NCBI GenBank assembly: GCA_001803235.1
Contig: MHBL01000381.1
Span: 1-64,000, forward strand
DNA from: Lentisphaerae bacterium RIFOXYA12_64_32
Lineage (GTDB): Bacteria > Verrucomicrobiota > Lentisphaeria > Oligosphaerales > YB12-FULL-65-16
Length of the DNA stretch: 64,000 bases
Direction: 5' to 3'
Positions 30,801 to 35,121 of this stretch are shown one piece after another. Positions within the stretch are counted from its first letter, which is position 1. Each line of letters opens with the position of its first letter. The notes below the pieces were generated by a model that made no database searches, was not told the origin of the DNA, and saw nothing but the letters and a program-made list of their open reading frames with translations. The position numbers and the translations under genes were made by a program.

Positions 30801-33800
30801 CGAACTCGAGGGCGATGAGTATGGCTTGACCGCGTTCTACAACTTCGACGACGGCGACCCGGACGCGGCCACGGATGCCGCCGCCCCGGCGCAGGACGCC
30901 GTGCTGCACAATATGGTGTTGACGAACCGCGAAGACCGTGAGCCCGGCTTCGTCCTGGATACCGGCGGCGTGCCGCCGGACGGCACGGGGGACATTGCGG
31001 ACTCCGCACCGGTCGCCCTGGAGTTCGACGGGTTCGACGACTACGCCGTGCTGCCGCGCGCCGCGCTGGTCATGGACGGCGCCAGTTTCACGCTCGAACT
31101 CTGGCTGAAGCCCGAGCCGTGGACCGGCCGGGTCCCAGTGATCACCAACGCCGACTCGAACAGCGAGGATTCCGCCTGGGGCATCTTCCTCAGCGACGAC
31201 GAGCAGCACTGGGTCTTCGACCTGCTCGGCGAGATCTCGGTCCAGGGCGGTGCGGTCGATGACCGCGCCTGGCACCATGTGGCGGTCGTTTACGACAGTG
31301 CCGAGGAGCAGGTGACGCTCTTCCAGGACGGGACCGAGGTGGCGGCGGACTATCCCGCCGACATCACGGGTGCGGACAATGCGAACAACCTGTTCGTGGG
31401 CAGTGACGCGGATCAAGTCAACCTCTACATCGGCGCGATGGACGAGGTACGGTGCTGGTCGGTCGCCCGGACGGCGGCCGAGATCGAGGCCGACTTCAAC
31501 CGGTACGTGCGGGCTCTTGCAGTCAGCCTCACGGGGTACTGGCGCATTCACGACACGGAGACAAGCGAGGTCCGCGACCTGGGCAGCGGCGGGCATGCAC
31601 TGACATTGCACAACATGCTGGACGTCAACCTGGTGGTGGGTGCTGACTTCTACCCGCCGCCCGCAGGCGAACTGGCCCTCGAATTCGATGGCACCGACGA
31701 CTATGTGGTACTGCAGAATCCCGACCAGCGGCTTGGGCTGCAGACGTTCACGATCGCCTGCTGGTTCAAACGGACCGGATTGGGAACGACCACCACGACC
31801 GGCCCGGACGGGATTGTCGCCGTGCCGCTGGTCGCCAAGGGGCGCGAAGAGCACATCGGCGCGGGCAACGCCACGCTCGTCAACTACCTGCTGGGCATCG
31901 GCGAGACCGGCGTCCTTGCCGCGACCTTCCAGGTTCTCGACGGCAACGACGTCAGCGTCAACGTGCTCGGAACCAGAGTGTTGCAGGACGACACCTGGTA
32001 CCACGCCGCCGTCACCTACGAGTACTCCGGCAGCGCCGGCGAACTGAAGCTCTTCCTGAACGGTGCGCTGGAACGGACACAGGCCACTTCCGGCCAGGTC
32101 CCGGCCCACGTCTCCATCCAGACGCCGTCCATCGGGTCGGCCCTGGACTCGACCGGCCTGCCCGACGGGTACTTCGCCGGCGTGGTCGACGAGGTCACGG
32201 TCTGGAACCGCGCGCTCAGCGCGGACGAACTTGCTGTCGGCATGACCGAGCTGCGGCGTGGCGGCGAGACCGGTCTGGTCGGGCTGTGGCACGGCGACGA
32301 CGGCTGGGCCGACCTGCTGATCGATTCCGGGCGCTATGGCGCCGACGGTACGCTGGAGAACTTCGATACCGACCTGTGCTGGGTCGCGGGTCGGCATTTC
32401 GACCCGCCCTCCGGCGGGGACCACGCGATTGCCTTCAGCGCCGAGGGGCAGTGCGTGGAGATTGACGCGGATCACGAGGACGATTTCGACTTCGGCGGCA
32501 GCTTCACCGTCGAGTTCTGGCTGCGGGTCGAGGCCTGGGACACGCCCTGGCAAGCCATGGTCTCGAAGGGGGATTCGGGCTGGCAGGTCCGGCGCTATGC
32601 GGACACGCAGCAGATCGCGTTCTCGACGCCCGGCATCCAGAGGGACACCGATGACGACGACGACATGGACGACCTGCCGGAACTGGTGAGCGACAGCGAT
32701 ATCGAGCCCGGCGAGTGGACGCATGTCGCGGTCGTTTACGATGCCGATATGCACCGGAAACGCATTTACATCGACGGCGAACTGGACGCGTCCGAACTGG
32801 ACGTCGCGGGATTTGTTCAAGCCAGCGATTACCCCGTCTGGGTCGGCGCCAACCCGGAGGTGACGGGGCGCGCCCTGAACGGCGCCATCGACGAATTGCG
32901 TATCTGGAACGTGGCCCGCTCCGACGTCAGGATTGATGCCAACTACAACAAGATTGTCCGGGACAACGATTCGGGCCTGTTCGCCAACTGGCGGTTCAAC
33001 GAAGGCTGCGGCGGCACGGCGTTCGACTCCGCCGGCAGTACGCCGCGTGACGGCGCGCTGGTGAACCTCGAGACGTGCGACCGGGTTGACGGGGTGGTGC
33101 TCGAAGAGTGGTCTGACATCCAGTATGCCATTTGTCTGGACGGGGCCGACGAGGACGTTGCCCTGGACGCGTTGGCCGCGGACCTTACCGGCGGCTTCTC
33201 CGCCGAGGCCTGGGTCCGGCCCGACGCGCTTCAGGACGACGACGAGAACGATCTGACCATGCAGGTGTTCCATCTGGCCACCGCGGACAACCAGACCTCC
33301 GTCTCGCTGCTCACGGTCGGAAACGACCTGCGCTTCGAGGTCATCGAGGGCGGGGCCGTGACCGGCTCGCTCGTGGCCGAGGATGTGTTCACGCCGACGG
33401 TGTGGGCGCACGTCGCGGTGACCGTGGACGCAGACGGCGTGGTCAGACTCTACATCGACGGCCTTGAACAGGCGGTCAGTGCGGACGGCGAGAACGTCAC
33501 GCTGCCTGCGAACGCGACCTGGGACGGCAGCACGCTGGGCAGCGATGCCGGCGCGGACGCGTTCTTCAACGGCGCCATCGATGAGGTGCGGTTGTGGAAC
33601 TACGTGCGCACCCCGAGCGAGGTGCAGGTGTTCTACGACCGGCAACTGTTCGATAACACGCCTGGGCTGTGGGGCTACTGGCGGCTGAACGAGGGGTTGG
33701 GCGACACGATCTTCGATGAGTCGGACAGCGATGTCGTGGGCACGCTGAACAATACCGAGGAAGAAGACTGGGTGGATGGCAAGTACATCGCGCCCGACAG

Positions 33801-34464
33801 CACGAACAGCGCCGACTTCGACCTTTCGCGCGTGCCGGCGTCTGCGGGCCTGTGGACCGGCAAGGTGAAGCTGAACAAGGTTAGCGAGGTGGCCAAAGTC
33901 GCCCTCACGCCCACCCCGACCCGCGATGAGATGATCATCGATATTCTGCTGCACACCGACAGTACCGGGCAGGTGCGGCTGCTCAAGGACGTGACCATGA
34001 TGCGCACGGCCACGGACAACGAGGACAACGCCCAGATCGTTCTGGTTACGGACGACAGCAAGCTCGGCGACTTCGTGGGCCTGGTCAATCGCAATGGCGT
34101 CCTGATCGGGTTACGTAAGTCGAGCGTGTTCTATGACTTCGACGGCAACGAGTGGCCCATGGAGGGCGGACTCGGGTTCGGCCACGTCAGCTACGGCTTC
34201 ATCACCGTTCCGGCCGATCACCCGACGAACCCGTACCGGCACAAGTACCACCCGGACAGCAAGACCGGCTTCCGTGTCGACCGCAGTCTCTTCCTATTGT
34301 TCGACGCCGAACCCACGGCGGGCGCGAAGCCCGGCCAGGGCGTGGACCGCCTGTCGGGTGTGTACCAGGAAACCATCAGCGGGCTGCACAAGAAGCCGAT
34401 CCGCTTGGAAGGCACGTTCGAACTGCAGCGCATCAGCCCGGTGGCGACGTTGAACAATGAGTGA
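15886..34464 (+). CDS. Giant secreted LamG-repeat protein with FG-GAP propeller (6192 aa)
   Basis: The signal peptide (about residues 1-46) has a basic n-region, RLRRAILLQ, then reverse-heptamer-encoded FSTQHSAFSI, then FAVCCVAFAG and an A-S-A cleavage site. The mature protein holds about 19 LamG/concanavalin-like jelly-roll domains, each starting like ALDFDGTNDYV and ending like EVRIWNVART...GLVAYYR. There are also accessory beta domains (NEYWVLDAYDGG type), three modules with ARGCVWNT and YVRAYATNTQGTAYG, a fibronectin III-like domain, and seven FG-GAP repeats at about residues 1225-1585. The last 210 residues form a distinct non-LamG tail. LamG folds bind glycans or proteins, so adhesion or glycan capture is likely. 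I found no PEP-CTERM or LPXTG anchor. The ATG at 15886 lacks a clear ribosome-binding site. Confidence 0.85.
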   Translation: MTTTRATFGIARLRRAILLQPFSTQHSAFSILFAVCCVAFAGTASAVGPGYALDFDGTNDYVNCGNGASLQIAGNAITVEAWIRADTWKTNVWEGSVAVKDGGTWSGYMLRCGASGKADFNFGDGAAWRSATSAAVMTTGTWYHVAGVYDGSTVAVYIDGELCASAAATTNIASNANPLEIGASPSYVGTRQFDGRIDEVRVWNVARTPQQIREYMHVSLAGTESGLKGYWRLDNGSGTTASDATTYGNTGTLTNMDPPTDWVASTIPLAEGASATQTVSAPGTFSFAGTNLSMNVTAKTGTTTFVASRLGAAPNLRPAGTPLGNEYWVLDAYDGGSFTADVTLSGQTQVTANDQTTPARVRLHYRGGSSDGSWGQLAFASSADAAADTAVFSDVCETGQLVLTHDALQTGPGTGLDFDGTNDYVTCGTGPVVTGAGARTVEAWAYARAFNDGGIFQAGATGTNLYDFSFRTLSAVSGGGDNVWRIQLWGTGNDMDVTLANSKNQWHHYAMTYDGTTVKLYYDGDLAGTRTATLATASNAFWIGRWNTSYFDGQIDEVRAWNVARTQQQIRESMHLSLTGSESGLKGYWRLNNGSGTTATDATANAYNGTLTNMDGGTDWIAAPIPLASGASYTQTVSATGAVTFTGTDLSLNFTAKSGATTFVVSHLLASPNVLPTGRHLEDEYWVVHAYDGGTYTAAATFSGQDQLFREDLCTPSRVKLHSRASASTGAWSQLATASSANHIAGTATFNGLTSFSQLTLTHDEPTHVALDFDGVNDYVNVPHASSLSVTTALTIEAWVNLPTPARDQKIVGKTSIGPGYVLGVSSMGGVYPEVWNSSGTRYSFSTGSIPANCWTHVAMTWQTGGQMTAYINGVQSYAISAGSNPIGTNTQPLRIGIAPWNASSYPLAGKLDELRIWNVARTVDQLRDGMHKELGGSESGLVAYYRFDHTSGTSLTDLTANHNNGTLVNMTNDDWLAVMFPCAYDITGSTNLRAAWLGKPASLPSSLLSLTAPSVSGADFVVHGHNNGALTANTADKPAGLDWRLNRVWRLETDAALTGDFVFDSNGLTGLGNRAGMRLLADADGTFSNATAVAGSVVDGVLTVAAQALTDAGYYTLGGVGTPEVTTAAVSTLTAHTAQGGGAVVDEGGASVTARGCVWNTAGNPTVAVHDGMTTDGTGGGSFVSELTGLAVDTTYFVRAYATNTKGTAYGAPQTFSISFFSEASAGFVNVDFAGIAWGDYDGDGDLDAIVAGENADDTPTTRLYRNDGGVFTAVAGAGLPDRVCDLAGAAWGDYDNDGDLDLCMVGYTVSWDQNAPAAIYRNNGDGTFTDIGAPLVSVFFCNAKWADYDNDGDLDLLIAGATMSVAVTRLYRNDGGDTFVDSGIALANVGDSGMAWGDYDADGDLDILLAGYDSLNEQSITKVYRNEGDGVFTDIGAGLTGVCVADVAWGDYDNDGDLDILLAGYDDATDVTKVYRNDAGAFTDIAAALVGVDDAGVAWGDLDNDGDLDIAIAGYTESGNVAKVYRNHAGAFTEIPSADLTGVDYASVALGDYDGDGDLDLLITGQTGDGDPLTQLYRNEGAEVVNTPPGAPADLSVQALTGESVTLAWDAAADAQTPAAGLTYNLRVGTSPGAANVFGGMADLATGWRRVAALGNTNQRRNWTVAGLVDSTTYYWSVQAVDTALAGGAWAVEGSFTTPDLAEVTTVAVTSVTATSATCGGNVTAQGLSPVTARGCVWAMHQDPTLADFSTVNGAGLGAFTSNLIGGFVEGQTCYVRAYATNTQGTAYGENRAFVVPMAPPDLALEFDGDHAYVQIEDSDAFDLTTAYTIEAWFKADTLGGLRGLVSKYHSWDANGYVLRLNGTELEFDGVTTFGLGLQAGYWYHVAAVSTPNGRLIYVNGSQLVNGGGSYTVQANADPVRIGSDYNGRYFAGTIDEVRIWSVARTQTQIRDAMHRALAGTETGLVAYYRGDQLDGGPVLADRTGHGHDGTLYWGVTWVASTAPCTGTTGDRVQLRGVWASRTDSTETPSGCVAMVDPDIADTDYAVIGHDGGAETQNTTDVPANLHWRLNRVWRMDVAGAPTGDIVVDTSGLADLGDTAKLCLLVDGDGTFADATVIEGDFDYPFFTAADVPLLDGLYCTLGKFGWPSVTTAEVDDVTPLSATCGGEVTEAGASAVTARGCVWNTTGSPTVAAHDGITSDGTGTGVFSSGLTGLTLDQRYYVRSYATNAQGTAYGSERSFRAIMAPPGNCLDFDGTNDYVTLGNDNRLKPTDAMTVEVWAYMSTWATSTVERVFVSCTETGGHRLYVMANDARVEGMVRLNGAYRYVHCPLSALTPGWHHFALTCSGQVTSLYVDGILRDATDAGTDYPIQYNASNSLQVGAEAGGGATPSGSSYMLGRLDDVRIWNVVRSDAQIRWGMNRTLAGDETGLVGYWRFDHGTAGGDNAGITTVTDSGPNGLTGTLYNFALTGATSNWVESYAMARPAAYAAVPDGDGAFVLRWDAPEAGTAPATYYLDIATDPEFASLLSGYSNLQVGDVTSYRVTGLDGNTTYYWRVRAEPADGQAGQSQSSESMAVAVGSEGARFAPHFDGVDDYVTLPPCSALKNSGANYLHNEFLIEMWFRPEATDGYLLKKDGSFALRVADDGGTARLQFWGIPLADWYPTVLSNAPAVSLNAWHHVAVRYDGSTVTLYLDGVSAYTMAGTGDMTANSNLIYIGARDATSSFFTGSLAELRIWTKPCTETKVLRDWNREVWYHNHTDADGFCHYLPLAEGAGLAPCDYRSTDIFATIHNGAQWRKSNLSVLPAGPHDWMLELDGSSDYLTIEDSDFDLSRLLINYPPWGLYTSYTIEMWARRDSTGTVDMLYSEGNEDAPPDDAPELASGMAIAFDSQNRFLFKFYHHDGNHDILATTATYTDTAWHHWAVTYNHQDNARCIYRDGVLVASDQARAPHLGGSAFELGRKTWDATGYFDGALDELRIWTEVRTAAQISTNRFRTVTANDGSLVRCLRFNEWVGYDGRCDWVDVIGGAQDSVSSSGTILGDWGQFAPTAAPFALGPASPREQAIEFAPGENYGERDPYARLTSSIDLANQSLTIEFWAQRYLLNSTTDWDGYVFCQQTASEVRLRIGFRKASQGNAFFVDYRYDDAAPNWEEFTVDLAPAYTDADWHHWAVTFTDGSETGGNAELRVFRDGVQVHEQTLTFEHYQAFGEMLVGNDFNGGEWRGELSEMRVDDVRIWSRARDRAAIAADMNRELAGSEPFLEGYYKFNEGGGTTLLDASVYRRHGRMFLMSDASRIDHTFPGGFSYLPDTEQCLYDPPSVSVTGSEAFDYAGDFTWEAWIRPVESSGTWQNIIAINDRVSGWCAGCYTWIVQDGVLKLIRNGQSTIPAAGSDTAVELYAWQHVALRVEANTNGANDTCTFFVNGRPVYSDSTADLGAVLPAFPFLRIGSTFQGWMDELSIWSVARTDEEILQSYRRRLNGTESGLEVYYDFNGAGDAVIVDRTGNGHLGYSGGGLAGTLDATTAPDLFPAPPDERAASFSGTDGYADVPADPVFDSAPFSVEFWVKQDELGARQAMLDKGYDDETDWCFASQDGTPVTPDRDDHALWASDSGDDIRFGLPAIFTGTGNTISDFTIEFWLKPTHLNYEETVFEITRDTTGEGNFVRLMAFDYFDRLYLIVGDNPGGGDWDTRDLVGSNQTDACFMTEPANTWYHIACVFDADATGQRLRLYVNGIEQNDYSGSYGPTGTGACFLDRNEGGKTTSGTLDELRIWDVPRSQAEIVGDMHRTLAGNEPSLLHYYRLDDAVGSDTAVDSTGVNDATVNNDARFVTATTPFGAGVAETHPKAATVTFPDADLAVTFADPAAAMLTAVRIADHPGAFPVNAHPFDQQYWVLHRDGDDDYWSWAVYGSPYVADYTFTLAEDLTENDAVTPGDIGLYRRNHTSDDPWQLVATATTVDAAADTVTFQDVSLTVGLAANAPVSQSSQFVVARKAGQGVIFSVGEGTGQGWRELSYVWGDTGWHHVCGTYDGSEMMLYVDGTFQASTPAAMAATANAIRIGAYRGDYGFFDGLLDEIRYWSVVLSPDDVNFLYNKELHGDEAGLEAYWKFNEGSGITAYDSTGHGHDLTLYNSVGRVVHDNRYVVRPTGDYAVEINADTFVYVGEGLAPTDTMTIEAWVYKTAAADNPAVYGFGNSMLTLYAGHDGSEHLAYFDDSNGWIESDATVTVGEWHHLAWVLNKPAGQNGYVVFYLDGEQQQQVALTQDLPDVVVDGFIGRSGLDADPFLGYITEVRIWGVVRTAIEIKDHLYTRLAGNEAGLLAYWPCTDGSGQLVTDYSSNGHDGVFYYAFDLHWIKPEGLVFEKPLPTEQSLSFDGADTSVSLPFSPRDAAFTVGAWIKWDKTGADDAVDDVVAGWGGPGGHFAELRVSTEGKLMYCEFDGQWGPLVAAPTLQDNQWVHVGVAKTGTTVTLFLNGKASINGTIARTPQLDALAIGSAATDTSLRPFKGLIDEVTFWDVALASIPTEELWGDEEHLVRYYKFDEGGGARAVDSSGSGFYDGTLSTGLDQAHRVSQTGLPMVRLQDRQNALFFDGIDDYLELPHQARPDPMTIAVWVKPQTVSRMHSIVVWADTENGSGHLAALRLNAGHLEYEEVSQSGTVTGTAVIPANVWTHVAVTKTGNNVTLYVNGVPDGSGTIAGTPVTDRLVIGMQPTEPTDRHFYHGLMDEFQLWHRVLGATEVAQTYNHGRRGNETGLDTYFTFDQPTGLTVEDVAGADGDASMKNVDYPNLDRHEVDDLALEFPPPGEYVLCLDGVDDYLAVDGIEMTAYTVALWFKPDAAAPAADICLFKGPACTVALQPDGAIVHTFTTADGELTQTLDAVATFGAWNRVVAANDGLTARLYCGPTDVADFATDVARRSDFAGGRLEPSAGTITIGDDPDSDADALFKGHIEELAVWEWALPEKDIARLWEYELEGDEYGLTAFYNFDDGDPDAATDAAAPAQDAVLHNMVLTNREDREPGFVLDTGGVPPDGTGDIADSAPVALEFDGFDDYAVLPRAALVMDGASFTLELWLKPEPWTGRVPVITNADSNSEDSAWGIFLSDDEQHWVFDLLGEISVQGGAVDDRAWHHVAVVYDSAEEQVTLFQDGTEVAADYPADITGADNANNLFVGSDADQVNLYIGAMDEVRCWSVARTAAEIEADFNRYVRALAVSLTGYWRIHDTETSEVRDLGSGGHALTLHNMLDVNLVVGADFYPPPAGELALEFDGTDDYVVLQNPDQRLGLQTFTIACWFKRTGLGTTTTTGPDGIVAVPLVAKGREEHIGAGNATLVNYLLGIGETGVLAATFQVLDGNDVSVNVLGTRVLQDDTWYHAAVTYEYSGSAGELKLFLNGALERTQATSGQVPAHVSIQTPSIGSALDSTGLPDGYFAGVVDEVTVWNRALSADELAVGMTELRRGGETGLVGLWHGDDGWADLLIDSGRYGADGTLENFDTDLCWVAGRHFDPPSGGDHAIAFSAEGQCVEIDADHEDDFDFGGSFTVEFWLRVEAWDTPWQAMVSKGDSGWQVRRYADTQQIAFSTPGIQRDTDDDDDMDDLPELVSDSDIEPGEWTHVAVVYDADMHRKRIYIDGELDASELDVAGFVQASDYPVWVGANPEVTGRALNGAIDELRIWNVARSDVRIDANYNKIVRDNDSGLFANWRFNEGCGGTAFDSAGSTPRDGALVNLETCDRVDGVVLEEWSDIQYAICLDGADEDVALDALAADLTGGFSAEAWVRPDALQDDDENDLTMQVFHLATADNQTSVSLLTVGNDLRFEVIEGGAVTGSLVAEDVFTPTVWAHVAVTVDADGVVRLYIDGLEQAVSADGENVTLPANATWDGSTLGSDAGADAFFNGAIDEVRLWNYVRTPSEVQVFYDRQLFDNTPGLWGYWRLNEGLGDTIFDESDSDVVGTLNNTEEEDWVDGKYIAPDSTNSADFDLSRVPASAGLWTGKVKLNKVSEVAKVALTPTPTRDEMIIDILLHTDSTGQVRLLKDVTMMRTATDNEDNAQIVLVTDDSKLGDFVGLVNRNGVLIGLRKSSVFYDFDGNEWPMEGGLGFGHVSYGFITVPADHPTNPYRHKYHPDSKTGFRVDRSLFLLFDAEPTAGAKPGQGVDRLSGVYQETISGLHKKPIRLEGTFELQRISPVATLNNE
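15947..15979 (-). repeat. Reverse heptamer array in the LamG giant's signal peptide
   Basis: ATTCAGC units encode part of the signal-peptide core (FSTQHSAFSI). A matching set at 15801-15833 lies in the duplicated leader. Both are inverted relative to the array at 15614-15701. Confidence 0.85.
19546..20645 (+). other. Seven FG-GAP/VCBS repeats (predicted seven-bladed propeller)
   Basis: Seven copies of a WGDYDNDGDLDLLIAG-type motif occur at about 45-65 residue spacing, each with the D-x-D-x-D-G-D calcium loop. Seven is the integrin-type blade number, so this stretch probably folds as one calcium-binding beta-propeller inside the LamG series. Confidence 0.8.
26560..28300 (+). other. LamG domain interrupted by a second LamG unit
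   Basis: One LamG domain starts at SVEFWVKQDELGARQAMLDK (about 26570), breaks off after WCFASQDGTPVTPD (about 26695) and resumes at VIFSVGEGTGQGW and TGWHHVCGTYDG (about 27885-27980), finishing with GLEAYWKFNEG. The roughly 1.19 kb in between contains a full LamG domain plus one accessory beta domain, ending SSQFVVARKAG. The reading frame is kept throughout. Confidence 0.65.
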
Positions 34465-34611
34465 CAATGCTGAGTGACAATGCTGAGTGACAATGCTGAG
34501 TGCTGAATGCGGAGTGATGAATGCGGAGTGATGAATGCTGAGTGCTGAATGCTGAGTGCTGAGTGATGAGTGCTGAGTGATGAGTGCTGAGTGATGAGTG
34601 ATGAGTGATGA
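34454..34611 (+). repeat. Degenerate GAATGCT-type array (forward) after the LamG giant
   Basis: The array begins within the last codons of the giant gene. It has a 13-bp period at first (GTGACAATGCTGA three times) and then mixed 7-bp units GAATGCT, GAGTGAT, GAGTGCT and GAATGCG. It runs up to the four-helix-bundle gene. Confidence 0.85.
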
Positions 34612-34647
34612 GTGGCAGATGAACAGAATACGGAGGATGAGATACGG

Positions 34648-35115
34648 ATGAAGCAGGGCGGGGACAAGCGGCGAACGCGTAGGAAGGCGAGTGCGCAAGT
34701 CGACTACACGGCGATTCCTGACGGCTGCCGGTTGCTGGAGGTCATGGAACGTGAGGCCAGGTGCGATCTGCGAGCGCGGACTACGGAGTATGCGCTCGGA
34801 ATCATACGGATGTACTGCTCGTTGCCAAAGACGGATGTTACACGCGTCCTCGGACAGCAGGCGCTGAGGAGTGGGACATCGGTCGGGGCGCACTACCGCG
34901 AGGCCACGCGCGCCCGGTCCGTCGCGGAGTTCATCAGCAAGATGGAAGGCGGCCAGCAGGAACTCGAAGAGACCGACTACTGGCTGGAACTCATTGTTCG
35001 GAGCGAGATCGTCCGTGCTGGCAGCCTTGACGCCCTCGTCAAGGAGACCTACGAGCTGATGGCCATTTTCGCGGCCTCCGTAACAACCGCGAAACGGAGA
35101 CTCGACGGGAGATAG
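34648..35115 (+). CDS. Four-helix-bundle protein (23S rRNA intervening-sequence type)
   Basis: This 155-aa protein has the family signature LRSGTSVGAHYREATRARS, then EFISKMEGGQQELEETDYWLELI. The family is named for proteins encoded in 23S rRNA insertions (TIGR02436/PF05635) but also occurs as stand-alone genes; its function is not established, and the fold resembles the Avd protein of diversity-generating retroelements. The N-terminus is basic (DKRRTRRKAS). The ATG at 34648 has GGAGG 11 bases upstream; an in-frame GTG at 34612 follows the repeat array directly and is less likely. The gene ends 6 bases before the next ATG, so the two are probably co-transcribed. It lies between a forward and a reverse heptamer array. 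Confidence 0.85.
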   Translation: MKQGGDKRRTRRKASAQVDYTAIPDGCRLLEVMEREARCDLRARTTEYALGIIRMYCSLPKTDVTRVLGQQALRSGTSVGAHYREATRARSVAEFISKMEGGQQELEETDYWLELIVRSEIVRAGSLDALVKETYELMAIFAASVTTAKRRLDGR

Positions 35116-35121
35116 ACCACG

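Noticed and set aside
28981..33954. Minus-strand open frame of 1657 codons across the LamG giant
   Set aside because: It is antisense to well-supported LamG domains, has arginine/valine/histidine-rich composition typical of GC-rich antisense frames, and has no recognisable domain.
34648..35115. Diversity-generating retroelement, because the four-helix bundle resembles Avd
   Set aside because: There is no reverse transcriptase and no template/variable repeat pair in the window. The sequence matches the stand-alone four-helix-bundle family better.
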